64,000 nucleotides of DNA from Lachnospiraceae oral taxon 107 str. F0167 (GTDB lineage: Bacteria > Bacillota > Clostridia > Lachnospirales > Lachnospiraceae), in the NCBI GenBank assembly GCA_000209465.1, contig GL890597.1, forward strand, positions 1-64,000, read 5' to 3'. Under the pieces are notes generated by a model. It was not told the DNA's origin. It made no database searches and worked only from the letters and a program-made list of their open reading frames with translations. The translations under genes and the position numbers were made by a program. Position 1 is the first letter of the stretch, and every line of letters begins with the position of its first letter. This document shows positions 46,829 through 56,788 of the stretch, piece after piece.

Positions 46829-46901
46829 TGGGACCTACAGGGCTCGAACCTGTGACCCTCTGCTTGTAAGGCAGATGCTCTCCCAGCTGAGCTAAGATCC
46901 C
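46829..46901 (-). tRNA. tRNA-Val (TAC)
   Basis: 73 bases on the minus strand with acceptor GGGATCT/AGGTCCC, D-arm AGCTCAGCTGGGAGAGC, anticodon TAC in CCTTACAAG and T-loop TTCGAGC. No CCA is encoded. It is transcribed ahead of tRNA-Met. Confidence 0.95.
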
Positions 46902-47013
46902 GTTGCGTTCAACGCTATGTAAGTATATAAAATAATGTCTTTATTGTCAAGTACTATTTAAAATTTTCCCAAAAAATCATACAGAACTCTTGTTGCGGTT
47001 CAAGTACTACATA

Positions 47014-47215
47014 TCTTGAGACTTTTAATTTTACAATCCTTGTAGCTTTTAACTCTTTAGTAAAAACAATACAGGATCACGCAGCCTGTGACTTATTTGA
47101 GTGCAGTTCGCTGCTCCCCAAGCAAGCAAATGAGTTTTTGTGGACTGCGTAAAATCCTGCGAAGTTTTAAGAAGGAGTTGTTATTAGGATTGTAAAGCAA
47201 AAGTTCTAAAGGTGA
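47014..47215. repeat. Imperfect inverted-repeat element or structured RNA, ~200 bp
   Basis: This gap between the tRNAs and an ABC transporter gene (46902-47260) folds as one long nested hairpin. Stems: TTTACAATCCT (47030-47040)/AGGATTGTAAA (47186-47196), CAGGAT (47072)/ATCCTG (47154), ACGCAG (47079)/CTGCGT (47145), ATTTG (47095)/CAAAT (47127) and a GCAG-TTCG-CTGC tip (47103-47114). No reading frame of note. It could be a MITE-like element or an RNA gene. The strand is undecided. Confidence 0.6.
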
Positions 47216-47260
47216 TACCTGAAAAACTCTAATTAAAATCTTTACTTTTAAGTGTTTATT

Positions 47261-48997
47261 TTATAATTTCCAGTTTGCAGCACGTTCTCTTGCCTTTATA
47301 AATGCAGAATAAATTCCCTCCTGATTTATCAATTCATCATGCTTTCCTTCTTGAACCAGTCTACCGTCATCAATCACCAAAATCTGATCCGCTTTTCTTA
47401 CGGTCGAAAGCCTATGTGCTATTGAAATCACCGTATGCCCTTTGGATAATTCTTCAATTGCAGCCAAGATCTCATATTCATTTTCAGGATCAACGGAGCT
47501 GGTAGCCTCATCTAAAAGAATAATCGGCGCATTTTTAAGTAATGCTCTGGCAATGGAAATTCTTTGCTTTTCTCCACCGGAGAGAGAACTGCCTCCTTCA
47601 CCTACCATAGTGTTATAGCCATCCGGAAGTTCCATAATAAAATTATGGCAATGCGCTCTTTTGGCGGCTTCCACCACTTCTTCATGGCTTGCCTTGGGAT
47701 TTGCGAAGCGAATATTGTTCTCTATAGTATCACGGAAAAGATATACCTGCTGGAAAACAAGTGAAAGATTTTTAAGTAAAGTTTCAACTTTATAATTCCG
47801 TATATCATTATTTCCCAGTTTTATTTTACCGCTTTCAATATCATAAAAACGAGATAGCAAATTAATAATTGTAGTTTTTCCGGAGCCTGACGCCCCTACA
47901 ATAGCTGTCTTTGAACCTTGTGCAATAGTAAATGAAAGATCCTTTAACACAGGATTTCTTTTGTCATAACTAAAGCTTACTTTATCAAAGACAATATCCT
48001 GATTTTCCATAACTTCCAAATTTCCGTCACTTATCTCAGGGATATCTAAGACATCATCCAAATACTTCATATTTGCAGGATTTTTAACCATCAAAATGGA
48101 CGCATTTTCAAGTTGCTTTAATCCTCCAAAAATCATAAAACCGGCTGCTGAAACAGTGAGTGCCTGTGGTAATAAAACCTCACCCTTTGTATAAAGATAA
48201 CAGGAATACAGTGTAACAAGCAAACTTGAAAGATTGATAACCGTAGAAAAAATTCTGCTGTAAATAACAAACACAACTTCAAAATGCAATTGCGAAAGTC
48301 TAAGTTCCTCAGAAGCATTTTTTAATTTAGCATGTATTTCTTCCACAACGCCCTCATCTGCAAGAGGGAAGCTTCTAAGCACTGAAACTCCGCTGATACT
48401 GTCAACAAGGGCATCTCCCAATTTGGTAATAGCGGCATGTTCACGCACAATCTCTTTTTTTGCTTGATTTACCATCAGAAATACAAAAAGCCAAATAATA
48501 ATCAAGCAAACTACTGTTAGTATCCCGATTTTAGTATTTACACCAAACATTCCGATTAATAGGAAAAATGATATTGAAATACCCGAAAAAGTAAAGTCTA
48601 TGCTCATTGTAGAGTAGTTTTCAAGACTCTTCATAACATTGGTAAATGCCGCCATAATTCTTGACAAACTTTGTTCCGCAAAATATCCCATAGGGGCTTT
48701 TTTAAGCTTTTCTCCAACCGCAAGTCTGTAATCCTTAAAAATACCGAAGAAAACTCCGTCGCTAAGCCCGCTTTTTGCCCATCCTGTCAAAAAATAGAAA
48801 AGAAAGGAAGCAAAAAGCACTCCAAAAATCGCAAGAATATGCTTACCGTTAGTTTCATTCATCCATCCGAATGCCAGAAAGAGGGCAAAAAATCCGAATA
48901 ACATTGAAGCATTTTGTAAAAAAACAAGTAATATTCCCACTTTTAGGCGATTTTTATATCTGCCTGCCAGTTTGAACGATAATTTTATAAACTCCAT
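47261..48997 (-). CDS. ABC transporter, fused permease/ATP-binding half (second of pair)
   Basis: One half of a heterodimeric exporter-fold ABC transporter: six hydrophobic segments in residues 10-300, then Walker A GASGSGKTT, signature LSGGEKQR and Walker B IILLDEATSSVD. I start at the ATG at 48997 (MEFIKLSF) because AGGAG lies 6 bases before it. The frame also runs upstream to 49027, inside the previous gene. That gives 578 aa. The start lies 3 bases after the stop codon of the partner gene. The substrate is unknown. Confidence 0.92.
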   Translation of the reverse strand: MEFIKLSFKLAGRYKNRLKVGILLVFLQNASMLFGFFALFLAFGWMNETNGKHILAIFGVLFASFLFYFLTGWAKSGLSDGVFFGIFKDYRLAVGEKLKKAPMGYFAEQSLSRIMAAFTNVMKSLENYSTMSIDFTFSGISISFFLLIGMFGVNTKIGILTVVCLIIIWLFVFLMVNQAKKEIVREHAAITKLGDALVDSISGVSVLRSFPLADEGVVEEIHAKLKNASEELRLSQLHFEVVFVIYSRIFSTVINLSSLLVTLYSCYLYTKGEVLLPQALTVSAAGFMIFGGLKQLENASILMVKNPANMKYLDDVLDIPEISDGNLEVMENQDIVFDKVSFSYDKRNPVLKDLSFTIAQGSKTAIVGASGSGKTTIINLLSRFYDIESGKIKLGNNDIRNYKVETLLKNLSLVFQQVYLFRDTIENNIRFANPKASHEEVVEAAKRAHCHNFIMELPDGYNTMVGEGGSSLSGGEKQRISIARALLKNAPIILLDEATSSVDPENEYEILAAIEELSKGHTVISIAHRLSTVRKADQILVIDDGRLVQEGKHDELINQEGIYSAFIKARERAANWKL

Positions 48998-48999
48998 AC

Positions 49000-50916
49000 C
49001 TACTCCTCTCCCAGATATTGTTTCCAAAGACTTGCATATAGCGGTTCTTTCATCAACTCTTCATGTTTGCCCTTGGCTATAATTTTACCCTTATCAATTA
49101 GAATAATTTGATGTGCCTGCTTGATTGTATTTAATCTATGAGCAACTATCACAAGATTTTTACCCTTTACGAGATTAGATATTGCTTCTTGGATAAGCGC
49201 TTCGTTTTCCGGATCTGCGTAGGCAGTTGCCTCATCCAAAATAATTGTTGATGCCGGTTTTAGAATCGCTCTGGCAAGAGTTATCCTCTGCCTTTCACCT
49301 CCCGACATTGCACCTCCTGCTTCACCCGCTTTAGTATTATACCCATCCGGCAGCTTACTTATAAACTCATGGCAATGTGCAGCTTTTGCCGCCGAAATAA
49401 TTTCATCTTCGGTAGCATCGGGCTTTCCGATACGAATATTATCCCTGATACTCACATCAAATAAGAAATTATCTTGTGAAACGAAAGAAATCTCCTCAGC
49501 AAGCTGCTTGAAAGAAATATTCTTTGTATCCACACCGCCTATAGAAATTCTACCTGATGACTGATCCCAAAATCCCGCCAAAAGTTTTGCTATTGTGGAT
49601 TTGCCACCACCTGAGGGACCGACAATTGCAGTCACCTCTCCCGGTTTTGTTTTAAAAGAAATACTATGTAATACCTCTGTTCCGTCATGATAAGAAAAAC
49701 TTATATTATCAAATTCTATTCCCTTACTATTGTCTATAACAGCTTTGTTTTTTTCATCAGGTCGCTTTTGTACAGGCATATCAAGCAATTCCTGTATTGA
49801 TACCCATGTATTTGAAGCCATTTGGAAAAGTTCAAAACTCATTATCATTCCAAAAGCCTGTGGAAGAATGGCAATCGGCAAAATAAGAGCCAAAAGCAAA
49901 GTTTCAATACTTATTTGATTTCTGCCGTAAAGATAAAAAGCTAAAGGCATACTCGCTATCTGCGGAGTCATCATTGCCGCATTCATTAGTGCTTTGCCAA
50001 ACCAGCTTTGCTTCCACCATTTCATTGTTGAGAAATGATAAAATTTTACTGCATCTGCAAATTTACCATATGATGCCTTATCCTGTGCAAAAGCTTTAAT
50101 TACCGGAATTCCGCGAACATATTCCGCACTTCTGTCGGCAACATTGGCATAACTTGATAACCACACAGCCATCCTGCTGCGATATTTATACATCATCGTA
50201 ATCATACCGATAAGAGCAATAGGCACAGGTACAAATATTGATAAACCTATACGCCAATCCATGAAAAATAAAATAATCACACAAAGTATTGGATGCAACA
50301 TTCTGCTTGGCAACTCCGGCATAAGATGCGCCACCCAGTCTTCCATATCCGCAACCCTATCCATTATAATAACCTTGATTTTACCTACAGGATTATCCAC
50401 CAAATATCCCATAGGAATTACCTTTAACTTCTCAAATAAAGTTTGCCTCAACTTTGCGAGTATATAAAATGATGTTTTATGTGAGATAGTTGTGCTGAAT
50501 CCTGTGAAAATAAAGTAAAGAAACAATGAACCTATTGCCAAAAAAGCATATTTCATTAATGTATCAAAGCCTACCACATTGCCTCCGGCATTTTTTATCA
50601 GCCACCCGGCAGCAAAAGCACTGAAAAAATAAGTAGAAAAACTAAATAGCTCTCCTATGCAGGCAAAAATAACAGAAAGCTGCATCCTACCCTTATACTC
50701 GGGAGCTATAGCCATAAGCGCCTTGTTTAGACCGCCCATGCTGATTTTAGGTTGTTTTTCACTTTTCTCAACATCACTTTCAATGCGCTGCATTATTTCA
50801 TCAGGAACATCAAGGTTTAGACTCTCCACCTCTTTTATTAAATCTTCATTTTGCTTAATCTTCTTGCTGTCTAAGTCAGAATCATGCACTTCATCATCAT
50901 ATCTTTTTTGTTTCAT
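49000..50916 (-). CDS. ABC transporter, fused permease/ATP-binding half (first of pair)
   Basis: Partner half, 638 aa, with an extra charged N-terminal extension of about 70 residues (QKRYDDEVHDSDLDSKKI) before the first membrane segment. Walker A is GPSGGGKST, signature MSGGERQR, Walker B IILDEATAYADPENE. The ATAYADPENE form is frequent in pairs related to YbtP/YbtQ and IrtA/IrtB, some of which handle siderophores. Exporter of another compound is equally possible. Two 16-bp palindromes lie upstream, one overlapping the region just before the start codon. Confidence 0.92.
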   Translation of the reverse strand: MKQKRYDDEVHDSDLDSKKIKQNEDLIKEVESLNLDVPDEIMQRIESDVEKSEKQPKISMGGLNKALMAIAPEYKGRMQLSVIFACIGELFSFSTYFFSAFAAGWLIKNAGGNVVGFDTLMKYAFLAIGSLFLYFIFTGFSTTISHKTSFYILAKLRQTLFEKLKVIPMGYLVDNPVGKIKVIIMDRVADMEDWVAHLMPELPSRMLHPILCVIILFFMDWRIGLSIFVPVPIALIGMITMMYKYRSRMAVWLSSYANVADRSAEYVRGIPVIKAFAQDKASYGKFADAVKFYHFSTMKWWKQSWFGKALMNAAMMTPQIASMPLAFYLYGRNQISIETLLLALILPIAILPQAFGMIMSFELFQMASNTWVSIQELLDMPVQKRPDEKNKAVIDNSKGIEFDNISFSYHDGTEVLHSISFKTKPGEVTAIVGPSGGGKSTIAKLLAGFWDQSSGRISIGGVDTKNISFKQLAEEISFVSQDNFLFDVSIRDNIRIGKPDATEDEIISAAKAAHCHEFISKLPDGYNTKAGEAGGAMSGGERQRITLARAILKPASTIILDEATAYADPENEALIQEAISNLVKGKNLVIVAHRLNTIKQAHQIILIDKGKIIAKGKHEELMKEPLYASLWKQYLGEE

Positions 50917-50932
50917 TAATTTATCCCTTCCG

Positions 50933-51092
50933 GTTAGTGTATACTAACTCTTGATTAGAAATCTATTTTATTATATATTCACAGTCACCTTTCTTTGCAC
51001 CATCAAACTCCTCAGAAATATACTCAATGCACAAAAGTTTCCAAAACTATTCGTATTTATTGTAACTCTATTTTTAGTTAGCGTCAACTAAC
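50933..51092. promoter_or_regulatory. Two GTTAG...CTAAC operator-like palindromes before the ABC pair
   Basis: GTTAGTGTATACTAAC (50933-50948) and GTTAGCGTCAACTAAC (51077-51092) agree in 13 of 16 positions and lie 144 bases apart. The first is 17 bases before the start codon of the first ABC gene and would block its ribosome binding site or promoter region. A TetR/MarR or DtxR-type regulator is likely, none is encoded next to it. The rest of 50949-51166 shows no gene. Confidence 0.6.
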
Positions 51093-51166
51093 TCTTTGTG
51101 ACAAACTTCATTCTCTAACTCTTTTATAACATTTTTTTCTATTACAAATCTTATATCTTTACATAG

Positions 51167-51204
51167 CAAAAGGCAGGCTATACCTTCTGTTATAACCCGC
51201 CTTT
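51167..51204 (-). terminator. Terminator behind the glycosyltransferase gene
   Basis: AAAGGCGGGTTATA pairs with TATAGCCTGCCTTT on the minus strand (one mismatch) and runs into TTTT, 25 bases after the stop. Confidence 0.8.
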
Positions 51205-51228
51205 ATATTAAAAATATTCCAATAAAAA

Positions 51229-52248
51229 TCAATTAAACCCATACAGCTTATTTGCAATCTTATATCCCGCTACAGCAATTCCTCTGCCCACTTTGCCCGG
51301 CAGATTCATAGTCTGTCCGAGAACACCATATCGTATTCTCTTATAAAGTCTTGGATGACGGTCCTTTAGATAATCCCATAATTCCTTTTTCTTTTGCATA
51401 TTTTCTTCACTCTTTGAGCGTATTGCAAGTATGGAGGAAATAACCATCATTATCTCAAGATAGCTTATAAGATATTTTCTCAACTTTTTATTTGCCACAT
51501 CATAAGGATCAAAAGAGTTAAGCATAATCTTGGTCACCCTTATCTGCTGGTCAATTCTTCCAATCATTATCTGCTCGTTTACCGACTGATCCTCTCTTCC
51601 GATATAATATCTGTAAAGGTTTACATCCATATAATAAATATCCTTTACAGCCTTTAGCGGCTGATACACAAAGATATTGTCCACATAGAATGTATGCTTT
51701 GGCAAATCCAGTCCGTTTTCTATCAGCAGCTCTCTTTTGTATATTACAGAATGCATCAATATATACTGACCTGTATGGAAAGGTTTTATATCATCCCACT
51801 CAAACTTTTTATTTACAGGAAGATTTCTCTTATATGTCATTACTTTTTTCTTCTTTACCCCAACTTTGTCATAAACAAAATTGCAAAGAAGCATATCAAT
51901 ATTTTCCTTATTTCTGATAAACTCTTTTAATTTGTTTAAAACCTCTAAAAATGACTTTTCATCCAGATAGTCATCAGAATCCACCACCTTGAAAAACTCA
52001 CCTGTAGCAGCTCTTAATCCAAACATTACAGCGTCACCATGACCGCCGTTTTCCTTATGTATAGCCTTACATATAGTAGGATATTTTTTCTCATATTCAT
52101 CCGCTATCTCTGCCGTATTATCCTTATTAGAACCGTCATTTACTATCAATATCTCAACATCTTCCTTACCCACAAGTAGGGAATCGATACATTTTCTCAT
52201 ATATGCCGCAGAATTAAAGCATGGCACCGCTATACTCAAAATCTTCAT
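51229..52248 (-). CDS. Glycosyltransferase family 2
   Basis: A GT-A fold enzyme that moves a sugar from a nucleotide donor to a surface glycan. MKILSIAVPCFNSAAYMRKC and EILIVNDGSNKDNT are the N-terminal nucleotide-binding blocks. The metal-binding motif is VVDSDDYLDE, near residue 95. 339 aa with no membrane segment. Start and CPBP stop overlap in TAATG, so the two genes are translationally coupled. Donor and acceptor are unknown. Confidence 0.9.
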   Translation of the reverse strand: MKILSIAVPCFNSAAYMRKCIDSLLVGKEDVEILIVNDGSNKDNTAEIADEYEKKYPTICKAIHKENGGHGDAVMFGLRAATGEFFKVVDSDDYLDEKSFLEVLNKLKEFIRNKENIDMLLCNFVYDKVGVKKKKVMTYKRNLPVNKKFEWDDIKPFHTGQYILMHSVIYKRELLIENGLDLPKHTFYVDNIFVYQPLKAVKDIYYMDVNLYRYYIGREDQSVNEQIMIGRIDQQIRVTKIMLNSFDPYDVANKKLRKYLISYLEIMMVISSILAIRSKSEENMQKKKELWDYLKDRHPRLYKRIRYGVLGQTMNLPGKVGRGIAVAGYKIANKLYGFN

Positions 52249-53048
52249 TATTCAACCTTTCTTTTTATAAAATATACTATACCTATTATTGCAAATATCA
52301 AAGTGACAAGCACCATTATACCGACTGTCAAAGCACTGTCATCATTTTCCACCAGACTGCTCAAACCTAATACAGATGTATTTGCGCTTATATGTATGAA
52401 AATAGGTATTAAAATATTTTTGGTTTTATTATAGGTATATGCCAAACATACTCCAAGCATGGTTGCATAAATACCTTGTATTATATTGCCATGGTATATA
52501 CCGAAAACTACAGAGGATATCAACATGGCGGCGGTCAAATTATACTGAAATTTGATTCTGTTAAAAATCAGACCTCTAAATATAATCTCCTCAACTATGG
52601 GTATTATAATTCCTGCACATATTATTGTAATAACTATAGGTGTGCTTTTAATAGCCTCACTTATTTCCTGAAATGTATTGTCGATACCTGAAATACCGGT
52701 CAAACCTATCAATATATTAAGTATAATTGCAATTCCGGCGCCTCCTATAATCGCCATTACAAAATCCGTTGCATTGCTACTCTTCTTTTTTTCAATTCTC
52801 CCCTTTTGACCGTCCAGGTAAAAAAACAAAATAAGAAAAACAGATGCAAAAACCGCACCGGCTGCAGTAATCGGTAAAACATTTCTACTAATAAATGACT
52901 CCACAGCACCCAATGACGCTACAGCACCCGGATATCTACCAAGAATTATTACAAAAAAGCTTACTATTATTGCCAATAAAAATTGTATGGCTGTATAAAT
53001 AATCAATGGATAAGCACTTATCCATAATGTATAAAAAAATTTCTTCAT
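52248..53048 (-). CDS. CPBP-family intramembrane metalloprotease
   Basis: A multi-spanning membrane protease of the Abi/CAAX type. The metal-binding motifs are EEIIFRGLIF (residues about 155-165), FGIYHGNIIQG and FIHISANT, with seven to eight hydrophobic segments over 266 aa. Such proteins process or confer immunity to peptides in some bacteriocin loci and have other roles elsewhere. The target is not known here. It is the first gene of a two-gene unit with the glycosyltransferase. Confidence 0.88.
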   Translation of the reverse strand: MKKFFYTLWISAYPLIIYTAIQFLLAIIVSFFVIILGRYPGAVASLGAVESFISRNVLPITAAGAVFASVFLILFFYLDGQKGRIEKKKSSNATDFVMAIIGGAGIAIILNILIGLTGISGIDNTFQEISEAIKSTPIVITIICAGIIIPIVEEIIFRGLIFNRIKFQYNLTAAMLISSVVFGIYHGNIIQGIYATMLGVCLAYTYNKTKNILIPIFIHISANTSVLGLSSLVENDDSALTVGIMVLVTLIFAIIGIVYFIKRKVE

Positions 53049-53184
53049 GTAAACAGTATATCCTATATCAATAAATAAGCCAATAAAAATTGTATTAAAA
53101 TTAATTTGTCAGTTTTATAAAATAAAAGGGATGGATTAATAACCCACCCCGATATCTAAAATAAAACTTATAAAGATTTATCAT

Positions 53185-54363
53185 CTATTCACTTCTAAGC
53201 GCATCTATAGGATTCAGACTTGCCGCTCTCATTGCCGGCATATATCCGAATATAAGACCTATTGCTACAGATACACTGAATGAAATCATTACGGCATTAA
53301 AGTTTGCCGGCGCCTCAATATTCATAAAACTTCCTATCGTAGGGCTTGCAATACAGCCCAGTACAATCCCAAGTAAACCTCCTATTGTACTTGTAACCAA
53401 TGCCTCTATAACAAATTGCTGGAGTATAACACTCTTTCTGGCACCAAGTGCCTTTCTTATACCTATCTCTCTTGTTCTTTCAGTTACCGATACAAGCATG
53501 ATATTCATTACACCAACACCTGCAACAATAAGTGAAATACCTGCAATTGCTCCTATTATTGTACTCATAATAGCCAGCTGTGTATTGATTTCCCCAAGCA
53601 TCTGACTCATGGATTCAACAAAATATGTCTCCTTTTGAGTATAAATTGTCTTTAGAAAATCCTTTAAAATATTTACAGCCTCTTTACTTATTTCAGTATT
53701 TACAGTGGCAAAAACATAGTAATCCGGTACAGAAGTTCCATTTAACTGACCTGCTGTAGAATATGGCATAAAGGCGAAATCATCACTGCCTCTGGCTGAT
53801 AATTGATCCTTATTCTGCCTTTGAACAACACCGACCACTGTAAATGCCGAACCGTTTATCTTTACAGTTTCTCCTATTGCCGCCTTTGGCGAACCGAAAA
53901 GCTTACTTGCCACATAGTAACCTATTACAACCACCTTTTGTCTGGATACCATATCCGCATAAGATAAAAATCTGCCTTTTTCCAATTTATAATTCTTTAG
54001 TTTACCATAGTACTCACTTACACCTGTAACTGTGGTGGTGGTAGTTTTTTCACTTCCCACCTTTATAGTTCCGCTAACGCTGACCTGCGGAGTCATTTCC
54101 GAAAATACATCCCTATGCTCATTGAAAAAATCATACATCTGATCTACGGATGCCTGTCTTGAAGGCATATTTACCAAATTCACAGTGATAGTATTTGCTC
54201 CCATATCCATAAAGGATTTAATCATATTATTCATATATCCCATCATTACACTGACAAGTATAACAACTGCCGATACACCGATAATAAGTCCCAGCATTGT
54301 AAGGAACGATCTCATTTTATTTGCAATAATACTTTTTATTGCCAGTTTAAACGATTGCAGCAT
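53185..54363 (-). CDS. MacB-type ABC transporter permease
   Basis: Has the FtsX/MacB topology: one N-terminal membrane segment (LTMLGLIIGVSAVVILVS), a large extracytoplasmic domain to residue 270, and three C-terminal segments. Conserved IMLVSVTERTREIGIRKALGAR and a C-terminal MRAASLNPIDALRSE are typical. I prefer ATG at 54363 (MLQSFKL, GAGGAG just before it). Starts up to 54384 are possible. It overlaps the ATPase gene by 17 bases. Works with the ATPase and the adaptor in mechanotransmission-type export. Confidence 0.9.
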   Translation of the reverse strand: MLQSFKLAIKSIIANKMRSFLTMLGLIIGVSAVVILVSVMMGYMNNMIKSFMDMGANTITVNLVNMPSRQASVDQMYDFFNEHRDVFSEMTPQVSVSGTIKVGSEKTTTTTVTGVSEYYGKLKNYKLEKGRFLSYADMVSRQKVVVIGYYVASKLFGSPKAAIGETVKINGSAFTVVGVVQRQNKDQLSARGSDDFAFMPYSTAGQLNGTSVPDYYVFATVNTEISKEAVNILKDFLKTIYTQKETYFVESMSQMLGEINTQLAIMSTIIGAIAGISLIVAGVGVMNIMLVSVTERTREIGIRKALGARKSVILQQFVIEALVTSTIGGLLGIVLGCIASPTIGSFMNIEAPANFNAVMISFSVSVAIGLIFGYMPAMRAASLNPIDALRSE

Positions 54364-55051
54364 ACTCCTCACTACTTCCATCAAAATTTATTTTGCCATC
54401 AGCTATTCTGATAACTCTCTTCGCCTCCAGCGCAATGGCATTATCATGGGTAATCATAATAACGGTATTTCCCTCTTCATGAATCTTTTTAAAAAAGTCC
54501 AATACCTGTCGGCTGGTCTTTGAATCCAGCGCTCCGGTAGGCTCATCCGCCAAAATCAGTGACGGATTTGCGGCAAGAGCCCTTGCAATACTTACTCTTT
54601 GCTGCTGTCCACCCGAGAGCTGGTTTGGCATCTGCTTTGCCTTTTCACTAAGACCTACCTTTTCCAAAGCTTCCATTGCTCTTTTTTCTCTTTCCCTGCT
54701 TGAAACATGGGCATATAGTAGAGGTAATTCCACATTTTCCAAAATATTCATTCTGGGCAAAAGATTATATTGCTGGAACACAAAACCGATCATTTCATTT
54801 CTGATATCTGCCAACTGGTTATCGCTTAATTTTCCAACATCTTTTCCACCCAGAAAATATTTACCCGAAGTGGGTACATCCAATGCACCGATGATATTCA
54901 TAAGAGTTGATTTTCCGGAACCTGATTTGCCTACAATAGCCACCAGCTCCCCTTTGTAAATATCCAGAGTGACACCGTCATTGGCATATACCGTCTCATC
55001 ACCCATCTTATACTCTTTTCGAATATCTATCATTTGGATAAGTTTTTCCAT
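54347..55051 (-). CDS. MacB/LolD-type ABC transporter ATP-binding protein
   Basis: Walker A GKSGSGKST, signature LSGGQQQR, Walker B LILADEPTGALD and the family block GFVFQQYNLLPRMN are all intact in 234 aa. It shares its first base with the last base of the adaptor gene, so it is translated with it. Together with the permease it powers export of a peptide, lipid or drug. Confidence 0.95.
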   Translation of the reverse strand: MEKLIQMIDIRKEYKMGDETVYANDGVTLDIYKGELVAIVGKSGSGKSTLMNIIGALDVPTSGKYFLGGKDVGKLSDNQLADIRNEMIGFVFQQYNLLPRMNILENVELPLLYAHVSSREREKRAMEALEKVGLSEKAKQMPNQLSGGQQQRVSIARALAANPSLILADEPTGALDSKTSRQVLDFFKKIHEEGNTVIMITHDNAIALEAKRVIRIADGKINFDGSSEEYAAIV

Positions 55052-56778
55052 TATTCTCCTCCGGCTCCGGCATCACCTGAATCTGCGCCGCCTGCATCCG
55101 AACCTGCACCGCCTGCACCCGCACCGCCTTGTGCCGGCTCTCCGCCCGCACTGTTCATTCCGTCCATTCCGGCTGCCGCATCCATGCTCGCACTTTCATC
55201 CACATAGACCTCATCACCCTCGTTAAGTCCTGAGGTGATTTGTACAAAGTCGGCATTTATAACACCTGTGGTTACGGTAACCTCTCTAAATCCTGCAGGA
55301 ATCAATCCGTCACCGCCGCCTGCACTCTCACCTGCATCAGCCTTTTGCTCTGTTGCTGTAGTATCTTTTACATATACCTTATTACCTCTCATAAGAGCTC
55401 CGGACGGTATAGTCAATGCATCCTTTGCAGACTCCAGTGTAATATATCCGTCCACATTCATTCCCGGTAATAAATTATATGTTTCATCCAAAGTAATGGT
55501 AACAGGATATGTGGATACACCGTTTTGGCTTGTACTCTCAAGACTGACATTAGTAACCGTACCCGAATAATCCTGATCCGGGAATGCATCCGATTTGATC
55601 CTTACCTTTTGACCGCTTTGAACCTTTGTAATATCCTTCTCATCCACACTCATTTTAAATGTATATGAACTCATATCATAGATTACAGCCATGGTGGTAG
55701 CCTTATTACTTCCGCTTGAACCTACCTTATCTCCCACCTTATAGTTTTTGGAAATAACCTTTCCTGCAATAGGAGATTTTATTGTGTATTCATCGTAGGT
55801 TTTCTTGGCTGTATCCACACCTTTTTTTGCCGCATCCACATTTCCCTGCGCTGTGTCAACAGCATCTCTGTAGGTCTTTAAAAGCTTATCGGCTGATTCT
55901 GATGTCATCTTAAAAATAGGTGTTCCTACTTCTATAAAATCACCCACATTCACCAAAACCTTTTCTATCTCCACACCTTCCGCCAAATCAGCACTCATAT
56001 CAACATTTGTTGAAGCCTCAAATGTACCGTCACCTGTAGAGGTCATCTCGCCTACTGTCGCATTGGCAGTGGTCTTATCTGTAAGCCCTCCGGGATTAGT
56101 CACCTCAAATGTGACATTTCTTACCAGTCTTCCACCGTCCAAGGTCTGATCCATACTTGATACCGATAAAACTCTACCCTCTATTTGCTCACCTGTTTCA
56201 GTCAAGGTCAAAGTACCGGTCATGCCTGCTGTAATATTCTGAGCTTCCGGGCTTAAAAAAGGAATTCTTATATTCATCACATTGTCATTATATATTGTAG
56301 CAAGCTTTGTACCGCCGCTTATTTTATCTCCTGACTGAATACTTAATTCCTTAATATATCCTCTTCTTGTAGAACGATAAAGATTTCCTGAAAACTCCGA
56401 CTTTGCCTTTTCATAATCCTTAGTTGCCGAAGCATATCCGGTATTTGCCTTACTCAAGGAATTATTTGAAGAATTTATATCTGATTCAATACTTGATTTA
56501 TCTATCTGATAAAGTACCTGATCCTTACTTACAGTATCTCCGATATTAAAATCCGCAGCTATAATATCTCCGGATATAAGTGCGGTAATATTGTAAGTAT
56601 CCTTAGGTGTAATAGTACCTGAAGAGGATATCTCGGAAGAGATATCCTGTTTTGTAACTATTGCTGTAGGTACATATGTATTTAAATCCGTATTTGCAGA
56701 TTGCCTTGATTTAATAAAGAAAAACCCGCCTATTCCAAGGGCAATAATTGCAGGTATAATAATAAATTTCTTCTTCAT
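55051..56778 (-). CDS. Efflux transporter adaptor (HlyD/MacA-like)
   Basis: Membrane-anchored periplasmic-type adaptor adapted to a Gram-positive wall. It has one N-terminal membrane segment, then biotinyl-lipoyl-like halves flanking a helical hairpin (residues about 100-140 and 280-340), then beta-barrel domains (SGQKVRIKSDAFPDQDYSG). The last 40 residues are Gly/Ala/Ser/Asp-rich low complexity with GG repeats. GAGGAG 4 bases before the ATG at 56778 (MKKKFIII) fixes the start. The frame opens earlier, inside the SLH gene. 575 aa. Confidence 0.9.
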   Translation of the reverse strand: MKKKFIIIPAIIALGIGGFFFIKSRQSANTDLNTYVPTAIVTKQDISSEISSSGTITPKDTYNITALISGDIIAADFNIGDTVSKDQVLYQIDKSSIESDINSSNNSLSKANTGYASATKDYEKAKSEFSGNLYRSTRRGYIKELSIQSGDKISGGTKLATIYNDNVMNIRIPFLSPEAQNITAGMTGTLTLTETGEQIEGRVLSVSSMDQTLDGGRLVRNVTFEVTNPGGLTDKTTANATVGEMTSTGDGTFEASTNVDMSADLAEGVEIEKVLVNVGDFIEVGTPIFKMTSESADKLLKTYRDAVDTAQGNVDAAKKGVDTAKKTYDEYTIKSPIAGKVISKNYKVGDKVGSSGSNKATTMAVIYDMSSYTFKMSVDEKDITKVQSGQKVRIKSDAFPDQDYSGTVTNVSLESTSQNGVSTYPVTITLDETYNLLPGMNVDGYITLESAKDALTIPSGALMRGNKVYVKDTTATEQKADAGESAGGGDGLIPAGFREVTVTTGVINADFVQITSGLNEGDEVYVDESASMDAAAGMDGMNSAGGEPAQGGAGAGGAGSDAGGADSGDAGAGGE

Positions 56779-56788
56779 TTTCTCCTCA

